Part shown: in pieces, positions 6,820 to 13,841 of the stretch | Layout of the letters: each line of letters begins with the position of its first letter | Numbering within the stretch: position 1 is the first letter of the stretch | DNA from: CAWEPK01 sp049521495 | GTDB taxonomy: Bacteria > Desulfobacterota > Syntrophorhabdia > Syntrophorhabdales > WCHB1-27 | Reading direction: 5' to 3' | DNA: 15,125 nt | Assembly (NCBI GenBank): GCA_049521495.1 | Contig: JBEKOT010000106.1 | Coordinates: forward strand, 1 to 15,125 | Translations under genes and position numbers: made by a program | The notes under the pieces: model-generated | The model's input: the letters and a program-made list of their open reading frames with translations, nothing else | Databases searched by the model: none | What the model was told of the DNA's origin: nothing

Positions 6820-7734
6820 ATGCGATACGACCTAAAAAAGATCGTCATCTTAGGCGCTTCAACCTTCTTGGGGGTGATTGCCGCTATAGTGGTTCTCATG
6901 ATGATAAACGCCTCTTTTCTTAGAATGCCCGACGGCGTGCCGCAAGCGGCTGCAGCCGTGCCGCCGAGGGCCGCCGGAGAGACGGCGGCCCCTTCCGGCC
7001 CTGATTACGGGGCTATCACACAGAGAAATCTCTTCCGGGCCAAATTGCAGGTTGAGATTCCCAAGCCAAAGACAGAGGCCGAGATAGAGGAAGAGAGGCT
7101 CACGGCCATCGTCAGGACGATGGCCCTGAAAGGGGTGGTGCTGGGTGTCACGAAAAGGGATAACTATGCGATCATCGATAGAGGCGGGCAGAAGGGCGTG
7201 TGGGTCTACGAGGCCGGCGAGTTCATAGAGGATGGACTCGCCCTTAGAGAAATAAGGAAAGACTCGGTCAAGCTCGAGAAGGGAGACTTCGGGGCAGTGC
7301 TCAGGCTCTTTTCATCCGCCTTCGAGCGGACCGGGGGTCCGGGCAAGACACGGCTCGCCATGCAGCAGCCCGCTGTGAAGGCGGCCGCGGCCAGCGCAGC
7401 TCCGGGGATGGACGATATAAAAAGGGAGGGGGCGGTCACCCGCGTGTCCAAGGCCCTTGCGGACCAGCTTAAAGCGGACAATAAAGCGCTCATGTCTTCC
7501 ATAGCGGTAAAGGCCGGCGCAGACGGGGTGAAGGTGGTCTCCGTCGACCAGGGGAGCATCGCCCAGAGGATGGGAATAGCGCCTGACGATACGCTCCAGG
7601 AGGTGAACGGCCTAAAGCTCTCTTCGTCTGAAGACATGAACAAAGTCTATGAGGCCCTGAAGAATGCAACGACCTTTGAGGTCAAGGTCCTGCGAAGAGG
7701 ACACTCAGAGACGCTCCGTTACGAGATAAGATAG
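6820..7734 (+). CDS. gspC: T2SS connector protein GspC
   Basis: GspC is a bitopic inner-membrane protein that links the platform to the secretin and takes part in substrate recognition. The 304-residue product has a short cytoplasmic N-terminus, a transmembrane helix (about residues 8-32), a linker, the homology region that binds the secretin N0 domain (from about residue 62: YGAITQRNLFRAKLQ, then ALKGVVLGVTKRDNYAIID and GVWVYEAGEFIEDGLALREI), an Ala-rich linker, and a C-terminal PDZ domain (about 236-304: GVKVVSVDQGSIAQRMGI, then LQEVNGLKLSSSEDMNKVY). The start is uncertain: neither the ATG at 6820 nor the in-frame TTG at 6811 has a convincing ribosome-binding site. It opens the second block, 19 bp before gspD. 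Confidence 0.92.
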   Translation: MRYDLKKIVILGASTFLGVIAAIVVLMMINASFLRMPDGVPQAAAAVPPRAAGETAAPSGPDYGAITQRNLFRAKLQVEIPKPKTEAEIEEERLTAIVRTMALKGVVLGVTKRDNYAIIDRGGQKGVWVYEAGEFIEDGLALREIRKDSVKLEKGDFGAVLRLFSSAFERTGGPGKTRLAMQQPAVKAAAASAAPGMDDIKREGAVTRVSKALADQLKADNKALMSSIAVKAGADGVKVVSVDQGSIAQRMGIAPDDTLQEVNGLKLSSSEDMNKVYEALKNATTFEVKVLRRGHSETLRYEIR

Positions 7735-7741
7735 GATACGT

Positions 7742-7748
7742 GGGAGGT
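7742..7748 (+). promoter_or_regulatory. Ribosome-binding site deciding a TTG start for gspD
   Basis: GGGAGGT lies 5 bases before the TTG at 7754 but only 2 before the tandem TTG at 7751, so the second TTG is the better start. No ATG is available at the head of the signal peptide. Confidence 0.6.
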
Positions 7749-7753
7749 CGTTG

Positions 7754-9685
7754 TTGCACAAAAGCCCGGTACTACTGCTTATGTTTCCCCTTGTAGCCGT
7801 ACTTGCCCTGCCGTCCGGCGCCCCGGCCCAGGACCCGCCTTCCTTACCAGAAGGCGTGGTAGTGCAGACCCAGGCTGCCCCGCCACCCCTTCCACAGGCG
7901 CAAGGGGACAATCAGGCGCAGCCGGCGCCTTCACAGGCCCAGCCCGGCCCGCCCCAGGCGGCCCCTCTCCCACCCCCGCAGGCGCCCCCGCCTCCGGAGG
8001 AGCGTCCCTTACCAAGAGAAGCACCTCGCCCTGCACCGGAGTCAGTCCGCAGACCCCCCCTTCCCCCTCCCTCTGCCGGCGGTCTCGTGCAGATGCAGTT
8101 CGACAATATAGAGCTGCGGGACCTGATCAGGTTCGTGAGCAGCATCATGGGGAAGAATTTCATTTACGACGAGGCCGTGGTCAAGGGCAGGGTAACCGTG
8201 CTCTCGCCGAGGAGTCTCACGAAAGATGAGGTCTTCAGGGTCTTCGAAAGCGTCCTGAGCTACTTCGGCTTCACCATAATGGCAACGCCCGAGGCTTACA
8301 AGATAGTGAGAGCGGCGGACGCAAAGGGCATGGCGGTCGAAACGCTCGATCGGGCAAAGTTCATGCAGCTTTCTCCGGAAGAGAGGATCACGACCCTTGT
8401 CTATCCCCTCGCGTTCCTTGATTCCAATACCATGGTGGGGATCCTGAGGCCCCTTATGTCGAGAGACGCCTATCTCGTCAGCGTTCCTTCCGCAAACTCC
8501 CTGATCATGATCGATACGGCCTCGAACCTCCAAAGACTCCAGGTCCTGATAAGCCAGGTCGACATCCCCGTCTCCAGGCAGCTCTCGGGGATCGAGGTCT
8601 ACAACGTGCAGAACACGAATGCGGCAGATCTCGCGAAGGCGCTCCAGGCCTTACTTGCGGAAGGGAAAAAGGCGGCCACGCCCAGGGAGAAGATCTTCGT
8701 GACAGCTTACGTCCCCTCGAACTCGCTCCTCATCAGCGCACCTCCCGAAGACATGAAGGAGATCAGGCGCATCGTGGAGGAGATTGACACGTACAAGCCC
8801 CAGGTGCTCGTCGAGGCGGCTATCGTCGAACTCTCCCTCACCAAGACTCAGACCCTGGGCGTCGAGTGGATCGTGGGCGGCGCGAAGGACGGCACAAAGA
8901 TAGTGGGCGGCAACATCATAAGCACCAACCCCAGTACCGGGGGCGCTCTTGTCCCTCTGGCCGCCGGGCTCGCGGCGGACCAGCCCGCGACTGCGCTGGG
9001 TGCGCTCAAGTCGGGCCTCAACATAGGTGTGGTGGGGAGCACGATACAGTTCGGAGGCGTCTCGTTCCCAAGCGTCCAATCCTTCGTGCAGGCCCTTGCC
9101 GCAGACTCGAAGAACAAGATACTCTCTACTCCCCAGCTTCTCACCCTCAACAACGAAGAAGCAGAGGTGCTCGTAGGCTCGAACATTCCTTATACGACTA
9201 GCACAAGGCTCGACTCGGCAGGCAACCCCATCACCAATTTTGACTACCGCGACGTGGGCGTGAAGCTCAAAGTAAAGCCTTTCATCAACAAGGACGGCCT
9301 CGTCTACCTGAACATCTTCACCGAGGTCACGCAGGTAGTCAGCACGCTGGCGACGGTCGGCACCGGCCAGCAGCCGGCGCCTACGACGATCAAGAGATCC
9401 ACCAAAACGACCGTGGGTGTAAAGGACGCCCAGACGATCGTGATCTCCGGCATCATACAGGATACTCTTGCAGATACCGAGCAGGGGATACCGCTCCTCA
9501 GATCGATCCCCATCCTCGGAAGGCTCTTCACTTACAGCACCAAGAGCGACGCCAGGACGAACCTTCTCGTCTTTCTCACGCCCAGGATCGTCTATGAGCC
9601 GTCGACGCTCGCGAAGATCAGCGAAGAGAAGAAGGCGCAGCAGGAGAGGCTGATCGGACCGCACGACCTGAAAGAAATGAAGTAA
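7754..9685 (+). CDS. gspD: T2SS outer-membrane secretin GspD
   Basis: GspD forms the multimeric outer-membrane channel through which folded substrates leave. The 643-residue product has a signal peptide (about residues 1-25, cleavage GAPA/QD), an 85-residue linker in which about 35% of residues are proline, an N0 domain (about 109-185, VQMQFDNIELRDLIRFV), two NHN-type repeats (about 211-275 with VYPLAFLDSNTMVGILRPLM, and 276-345 with VYNVQNTNAADLAKALQALL) and the secretin barrel (about 350-610). Secretin marks are VLVEAAIVELS, NKILSTPQLLTLNNEEAEV, VGSNIPY, YRDVGVKLKVKP, and GIPLLRSIPILGRLF with LLVFLTPRIV at the end. Classical T2SS secretins have three NHN repeats, so this one looks a repeat short. 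About 35 charged residues follow the barrel, where a pilotin-binding S domain could lie. Initiation is at TTG. Confidence 0.95.
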   Translation: MHKSPVLLLMFPLVAVLALPSGAPAQDPPSLPEGVVVQTQAAPPPLPQAQGDNQAQPAPSQAQPGPPQAAPLPPPQAPPPPEERPLPREAPRPAPESVRRPPLPPPSAGGLVQMQFDNIELRDLIRFVSSIMGKNFIYDEAVVKGRVTVLSPRSLTKDEVFRVFESVLSYFGFTIMATPEAYKIVRAADAKGMAVETLDRAKFMQLSPEERITTLVYPLAFLDSNTMVGILRPLMSRDAYLVSVPSANSLIMIDTASNLQRLQVLISQVDIPVSRQLSGIEVYNVQNTNAADLAKALQALLAEGKKAATPREKIFVTAYVPSNSLLISAPPEDMKEIRRIVEEIDTYKPQVLVEAAIVELSLTKTQTLGVEWIVGGAKDGTKIVGGNIISTNPSTGGALVPLAAGLAADQPATALGALKSGLNIGVVGSTIQFGGVSFPSVQSFVQALAADSKNKILSTPQLLTLNNEEAEVLVGSNIPYTTSTRLDSAGNPITNFDYRDVGVKLKVKPFINKDGLVYLNIFTEVTQVVSTLATVGTGQQPAPTTIKRSTKTTVGVKDAQTIVISGIIQDTLADTEQGIPLLRSIPILGRLFTYSTKSDARTNLLVFLTPRIVYEPSTLAKISEEKKAQQERLIGPHDLKEMK

Positions 9686-9695
9686 GGAATGAAGC

Positions 9696-11222
9696 ATGGA
9701 ATCATTGGCATCCCACGAAGAAGAACTGGCGCCTGTGCCGAACCGCATAGCGAGAATACACCACTCGTTCTTTCAAAAAAACGGGGTCGTGCCCCTGGGC
9801 ATGAAGGAGGACCCCCCTACCCTGATCGTAGCCGTCTGCGAGGACGAGTCAGCCTACCGGTCGGACATACTGGGCATCTTTTCTAATATGCCCATCGAGA
9901 AAAGGCGCGTGCCGAAAGAGCAATTCAACGAATTCCTTAACACCTTCAGGGAAGAACAAGGAAGGGAGGTGGTCATCGGCGTCGTCGAGGACCTGGGCGA
10001 GAGCGCCCTCACAGAGATTGCCCAGGAGATTCCGAGCGGCCACGATCTCCTGGACGACGCCGCAAACGAGCCGCCCATAATCAAGCTGGTAAACCTCCTC
10101 TTCTCCATCGCCGCAAAAGACAGGGCAAGCGATATCCATATCCAGCCTCTGGAGAAAGACCTCCGGGTCCGCTACAGGATCGACGGCCTCCTCTACGATA
10201 CCTACACCCCGCCCAAGCGGGCCCAGAATGCCATCGTCTCGAGGATCAAGGTCATGGCCGGGCTCGACGTGGCGGAAAAGAGGCTCCCCCAGGACGGGAG
10301 AATCAAGGTGCGGGTAAACGAGAAGGACATAGACGTTAGGGTCTCGATCATACCTTCCGCTTACGGCGAGCAGGTAGTCATGAGGCTCCTCGACCGTGGC
10401 GCGGCGCTGATAACCCTGGACTCCGTCGGCATGACCGCCGACCTGGAGAAAAAGATCGTCTCCCTCATCACGAGACCCCAGGGCGTCTTTCTCGTTACCG
10501 GACCCACAGGCAGCGGCAAGACAACCACTCTCTACGCCGTGCTCCAGCATATAAACACTCCGGAAAAGAATATATTGACCGTGGAAGACCCTGTGGAGTA
10601 TATTCTCCAGGGCATCGGCCAAATACAGGTCAACCCGAAGATACAGCTGGATTTCGCGAGGGCCCTGCGGTCGTTTTTGCGGCAGGACCCCGACGTTATT
10701 ATGGTAGGCGAGATAAGAGACGAGGAGACGGCGAGGATCGCCATACAGGCGGCCCTCACCGGCCACCTCGTCTTCTCGACCCTGCACACGAACGATTCCC
10801 CGAGCGCCCTTACGAGACTTGTCGACATGGGCATAGAGCCCTACCTGCTCACTTCTTCCATTACTGCCATCCTCGCCCAGCGTCTCGTCCGCAGGGTATG
10901 CCCCCATTGCAAGGAGGTCTACGAACCGACCGAGTTTGAAAGGGAGATCCTCGAGGAATACGGAGACGCAGACCGCGTCGTCTACAAGGGGAAAGGCTGT
11001 CCCGAATGCCTGGGCACGGGCTATCTCGGCAGGATAGGCGTGTTCGAGCTGCTCACCCTCAACAGCAAGATAAGACAGATGGTCCAGGAAAAGGCGTCTT
11101 CGGAGGAAATCAAAGCAGAGGCGACGAAGAACGGAATGACAACCTTGAGGCAGGACGGCATTAGTAGGGCCCTTTCCGGCGACACCACGATCTCAGAGAT
11201 AGTCAGGGTGACCATAGAGTGA
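9696..11222 (+). CDS. gspE: T2SS assembly ATPase GspE
   Basis: GspE is the cytoplasmic hexameric ATPase that powers pseudopilus assembly through contact with GspL and GspF. The 508-residue product has one N-terminal N1E-type domain (about residues 1-115), the N2E PAS-like domain (IKLVNLLFSIAAKDRASDIH, then RIDGLL and AEKRLPQDGRI), and the RecA-like domain with Walker A GPTGSGKTT (269-277), an Asp box (ILTVEDPVEY), Walker B VIMVGEIRDEE and a His box (LVFSTLHTND). A tetracysteine zinc module follows (C402, C405, C435, C438), which is typical of GspE and PilB-type ATPases. AAGGA lies 6-7 bases before the ATG, overlapping the gspD stop. No key residue is missing. Confidence 0.97.
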   Translation: MESLASHEEELAPVPNRIARIHHSFFQKNGVVPLGMKEDPPTLIVAVCEDESAYRSDILGIFSNMPIEKRRVPKEQFNEFLNTFREEQGREVVIGVVEDLGESALTEIAQEIPSGHDLLDDAANEPPIIKLVNLLFSIAAKDRASDIHIQPLEKDLRVRYRIDGLLYDTYTPPKRAQNAIVSRIKVMAGLDVAEKRLPQDGRIKVRVNEKDIDVRVSIIPSAYGEQVVMRLLDRGAALITLDSVGMTADLEKKIVSLITRPQGVFLVTGPTGSGKTTTLYAVLQHINTPEKNILTVEDPVEYILQGIGQIQVNPKIQLDFARALRSFLRQDPDVIMVGEIRDEETARIAIQAALTGHLVFSTLHTNDSPSALTRLVDMGIEPYLLTSSITAILAQRLVRRVCPHCKEVYEPTEFEREILEEYGDADRVVYKGKGCPECLGTGYLGRIGVFELLTLNSKIRQMVQEKASSEEIKAEATKNGMTTLRQDGISRALSGDTTISEIVRVTIE

Positions 11223-11230
11223 GAAAGGCT

Positions 11231-11260
11231 GCCGCCTGTGCGCGCCAGGGTGCAGGCGGT
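11231..11260 (+). other. Intercistronic hairpin between gspE and gspF
   Basis: CCGCCTG (11232-11238) and CAGGCGG (11253-11259) pair perfectly. Two G-U pairs and a C-G pair extend the stem inward to about 10 bp with an 8-base loop, and a G-U pair caps the outside. No T-run follows, so it is not a factor-independent terminator; it may protect or pause the mRNA or tune gspF translation, which starts 20 bases later. Confidence 0.5.
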
Positions 11261-11278
11261 GAGGTCTGAAGGGAGAGC

Positions 11279-12490
11279 ATGAATTTCAGGTATTGCGCAG
11301 TCGACAAGAAGGGGAAGATGGAGCAAGGCCGCATCGAGGCCGACGCCGAGTCAACGGCGAAAAACGAGATAAGGAACAGGGGACTTTACCTTGTCTCCCT
11401 AAAGGAAGCGGCGGCTCAGGGAAAAAAGAAGCGGTTCCTCTTTGCCTTCGGCATAAAACATAAGCTGCCCGTACAGTTGGCGCGGCAGCTCGCCTCCCTC
11501 CTCCGGGGCGGCGTCCCCCTTTTCCAGGCCCTCACCATTATAGCAAACCAGTTGGAGGGCGATAGGGAAAAGGAGATAGTAGGCTACCTGCGAGACGAGG
11601 TAAAGGGCGGCTCTTCCCTTTCGGACTCGCTAAAGGCATACCCGGAGATCTTCGATACCCTCTTCATCTATTCGGTGGCTGCCGGTGAAAAGACAGGCGC
11701 CCTCGACTCGATCCTCAGGTACCAGGCAGACCTGCTCGAAAGCCGCGCGAACGTCATGGCAAAGATCAAGGCCGCCCTCGTCTACCCCGCCGTGATGACC
11801 GTCGTTGGGACGCTCGTTCTCCTCTTCCTCATCGGGTACGTGGTGCCCATGGTCACGAAGATATTCGACAGGATGAACCAGCAATTGCCGCTTCCCACGC
11901 AGATCCTGATGGCCATAACGAATTGTGTCAACAGCTACCTCTTTGTCTTCGCCGTCTTTTTCGGAGTTCTCGTCTTTGCCTTCAACAGGTGGATCAAAAA
12001 GAACCCGAAGGGCAGACAGTTCTGGGACAACCTGGTCCTGCGGTTCCCCATGTTCGGGAACCTCTATCAGATGGTCTTGATCAGCAGGTTTGCCAAGATC
12101 CTCGGCACCCTGCTGAAAAGCGGCGTCCATATGCTCCAGTCCCTGGTCGTGGTCAGCTCGACGATGAAGAATACCGTCGTATCCGATGCGGTCATGAACA
12201 TGTCCAGGATGGTTGAGCGCGGGGCGGACCTCTCCATTGCGTTGCGGGAGACCCCGATCTTTCCTGCCTATGTGGCCGACATGGTCTCGGTGGGAGAATC
12301 GAGCGGGAACCTTGAAGAGATGCTTTCTTCCGTCTCCGACTATTACGAAAACAATGCGAACCAAAAAATAGCGGCCCTCACCTCGTTGGTAGAGCCGCTT
12401 ATTATAGTCATTCTGGGATTGGCCATAGCTTTCATCCTTGTCTCGATAATGCTGCCCTTATTCGAGATGAACAAGGTACTGGCCAGATGA
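11279..12490 (+). CDS. gspF: T2SS inner-membrane platform protein GspF
   Basis: GspF is the polytopic inner-membrane platform protein around which the pseudopilus is assembled, and it contacts GspE. The 403-residue product has the family's usual length and plan. A short N-terminal domain (MNFRYCAVDKKGKMEQGRIE) precedes two repeated GspF domains. The first starts near residue 63 (LARQLASLLRGGVPLFQAL, then SVAAGEKTGALD) and the second carries ISRFAKILGTLLKSGVHMLQ and MVSVGESSGNLEEMLSSVS. Hydrophobic helices lie at about residues 168-190, 215-237 and 375-395. AAGGGAG lies a few bases before the ATG. Its stop overlaps an unused ATG at 12487, and the next gene starts 17 bp later. Confidence 0.96.
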   Translation: MNFRYCAVDKKGKMEQGRIEADAESTAKNEIRNRGLYLVSLKEAAAQGKKKRFLFAFGIKHKLPVQLARQLASLLRGGVPLFQALTIIANQLEGDREKEIVGYLRDEVKGGSSLSDSLKAYPEIFDTLFIYSVAAGEKTGALDSILRYQADLLESRANVMAKIKAALVYPAVMTVVGTLVLLFLIGYVVPMVTKIFDRMNQQLPLPTQILMAITNCVNSYLFVFAVFFGVLVFAFNRWIKKNPKGRQFWDNLVLRFPMFGNLYQMVLISRFAKILGTLLKSGVHMLQSLVVVSSTMKNTVVSDAVMNMSRMVERGADLSIALRETPIFPAYVADMVSVGESSGNLEEMLSSVSDYYENNANQKIAALTSLVEPLIIVILGLAIAFILVSIMLPLFEMNKVLAR

Positions 12491-12497
12491 CGCTAAA

Positions 12498-12504
12498 AGG
12501 AGGA
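12498..12504 (+). promoter_or_regulatory. Near-perfect ribosome-binding site for gspG
   Basis: AGGAGGA, the best ribosome-binding site in the locus, lies 3-4 bases before the ATG at 12508. It selects that start over the ATG at 12487 overlapping the gspF stop. A strong site fits the high amount of GspG required as the major subunit. Confidence 0.7.
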
Positions 12505-12507
12505 ACC

Positions 12508-12969
12508 ATGTTGCGCACGAAAAAAAAGACGAGCCGGGGAGGATTCACCCTCATCGAGCTGATGATCGTTATAGTGATCATGGGCATTCTTGCCACGCTG
12601 CTCATCCCGAGGATCATGGAAAGGCCCGAGGAGGCACGGAGGACCAAGGCCAAGATGGACATCAAGGCCATAGAAAGCGCCCTCAAGCTCTATAAGATCG
12701 ACAGCGGGGCCTATCCGACGACGGAACAGGGGCTCATAGCGCTTATCAAGAAGCCGGAGACTGTGCCCATCCCGAAAAAGTGGAGAGAGGGGGGCTACCT
12801 CGATGGTACGGCCGTGCCTCAGGACCCCTGGAGCAACTCCTACTACTATACGTCGCCCGCTACCGACAAGAGGTGGGACTACGAAATCACAAGCTACGGC
12901 CACGATGGAGAGCCGGGCGGAACAGGCAAAGATGCCGACATCTCCAGCACCGACCTTACGAAGGATTAG
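12508..12969 (+). CDS. gspG: T2SS major pseudopilin GspG
   Basis: GspG is the main subunit of the pseudopilus. The 153-residue preprotein has a lysine-rich leader (MLRTKKKTSRGG), peptidase cleavage after G12, Phe at +1 and Glu at +5 (FTLIE), and a hydrophobic helix (ELMIVIVIMGILATLLIPRI). The soluble domain shows standard GspG features: KAKMDIKAIESALKLYKID, YPTTEQGLIAL, a PQDPWSNSYYY segment, and the C-terminal calcium loop YGHDGEPGGTGKDADI. Leader, length and calcium-site residues are all normal. Processing needs a prepilin peptidase, which is not encoded in this window. The last 38 bp overlap gspH. Confidence 0.97.
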   Translation: MLRTKKKTSRGGFTLIELMIVIVIMGILATLLIPRIMERPEEARRTKAKMDIKAIESALKLYKIDSGAYPTTEQGLIALIKKPETVPIPKKWREGGYLDGTAVPQDPWSNSYYYTSPATDKRWDYEITSYGHDGEPGGTGKDADISSTDLTKD

Positions 12970-13444
12970 AGGGTTCACCCTCCTTGAGCTGATCATCGTA
13001 GTCGCACTCATCGGCATATTCATCACCTTCGCTTCCGTGAACTGGAATATCGGCGCAAAAAAGGGAAAGGAAGCGCTTCTGGAGCAGTTCTCCATCGACG
13101 TGTCAGTGATCAGGGAGGAGGCGATATCCAAGTACGAGAACAGGCTTATCGAGTTCGACGTGACGAACAGCGAAGTGCGCGTCGGGAGGACCGATTTGGA
13201 GAATGGGTTTGTAGAGACGGACCGCCTCCGCCTGCCGGAGGACTTTCGGATCAAGGACGTGGTGATCAACGGGCAGGCCTTTCCGGAGGGGAAGTGCTAC
13301 ATGACCTTCTACCCGAGCGGTATGGTCGATAGGGCCGTGCTCCATGTCCAGGGAGGCTCCGCGTTCTATTCATTGCTCGTAAATCCATTGACTGCAAAAG
13401 TCACAGGGGAAGATGGCTATATCGGGGAAATTTCGATCAAGTGA
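12932..13444 (+). CDS. gspH: T2SS minor pseudopilin GspH
   Basis: GspH is a minor pseudopilin that links the tip complex to the GspG shaft. The chosen start is the ATG at 12932, inside gspG, with ACAGG about 5 bases upstream. It gives a 170-residue preprotein with leader MPTSPAPTLRRIRG, cleavage after G14, and FTLLE with Glu at +5, followed by a hydrophobic helix (LIIVVALIGIFITFASV). The rest is a beta-rich globular domain with strands such as NRLIEFDVTNSEVRVG and KCYMTFYPSGMVDRAVLHV; the last is the conserved FxPxG-type segment of the GspH/FimT family. No ATG, GTG or TTG lies closer to the processing site. It overlaps gspG by 38 bp and gspI by 32 bp. Confidence 0.9.
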   Translation: MPTSPAPTLRRIRGFTLLELIIVVALIGIFITFASVNWNIGAKKGKEALLEQFSIDVSVIREEAISKYENRLIEFDVTNSEVRVGRTDLENGFVETDRLRLPEDFRIKDVVINGQAFPEGKCYMTFYPSGMVDRAVLHVQGGSAFYSLLVNPLTAKVTGEDGYIGEISIK

Positions 13445-13796
13445 GGGAACTACCCTTATTGAGGTGATGATCGCGCTCGCCGTCGCCTCCATCGCGCTTG
13501 TCTCCTTTATATCACTCGTTGTCATCTCCATTGATATGGAGGACCACGCGAGAAAGATCACGGAGGCAACGCTCGCGGCGGACGAGAAGCTGAAAGAGGT
13601 GGAGAGGCTCGGCTACCCCGAAATCGGGCAGACCGAGGGTCTCATCGACCCGGCGGACCTCAACGGCTTTACTTACAGAATGGTAGTTACCGAGACGCCC
13701 ATCGAGCAGGTCAGACAGATCGACATTGACGTCTTCTGGGAGCAGAAGAAGAGGTCCGTGACGTTGACCGCGTATATGGCAAAGCCGACATCATAG
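13413..13796 (+). CDS. gspI: T2SS minor pseudopilin GspI
   Basis: GspI is a minor pseudopilin that nucleates the tip complex with J and K. The 127-residue preprotein has leader MAISGKFRSSEG, a cleavage site after G12, Glu at +5 (TTLIE) and a hydrophobic helix (VMIALAVASIALVSFISLVV). A GspI-like soluble part follows, with AADEKLKEVERLGYPEIGQT and a final DIDVFWEQKKRSVTLTAYM strand pair. The +1 residue is Thr, where Phe or Met is usual. AGGGG lies 3-4 bases before the ATG, which sits 32 bp inside gspH. It ends the second block; gspJ, its usual next neighbour, lies instead at the head of the first block. Confidence 0.92.
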   Translation: MAISGKFRSSEGTTLIEVMIALAVASIALVSFISLVVISIDMEDHARKITEATLAADEKLKEVERLGYPEIGQTEGLIDPADLNGFTYRMVVTETPIEQVRQIDIDVFWEQKKRSVTLTAYMAKPTS

Positions 13797-13807
13797 CTTA
13801 CCTGCTG

Positions 13808-13833
13808 CGGCCGGGGCCGGCGTAGCCCGGCCG
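13808..13833. other. GC-rich hairpin between convergent genes
   Basis: CGGCCGGG (13808-13815) and CCCGGCCG (13826-13833) form a perfect 8-bp, all-G/C stem with a 10-base loop. It lies between the stops of gspI and the convergent aminotransferase, where a bidirectional terminator is expected. Neither strand shows a T-run after the stem, so factor-independent termination is uncertain. Confidence 0.5.
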
Positions 13834-13841
13834 GAGGGGCT

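Noticed and set aside
8651..9748. A 365-codon minus-strand frame opposite gspD
   Set aside because: It is antisense to the secretin core, whose family motifs are intact, and its product is Arg/Asp/Gly-rich with no recognisable domain.
12487..12489. ATG overlapping the gspF stop as a start for gspG
   Set aside because: The ATG at 12508 has an almost perfect ribosome-binding site and gives a normal 12-residue prepilin leader.
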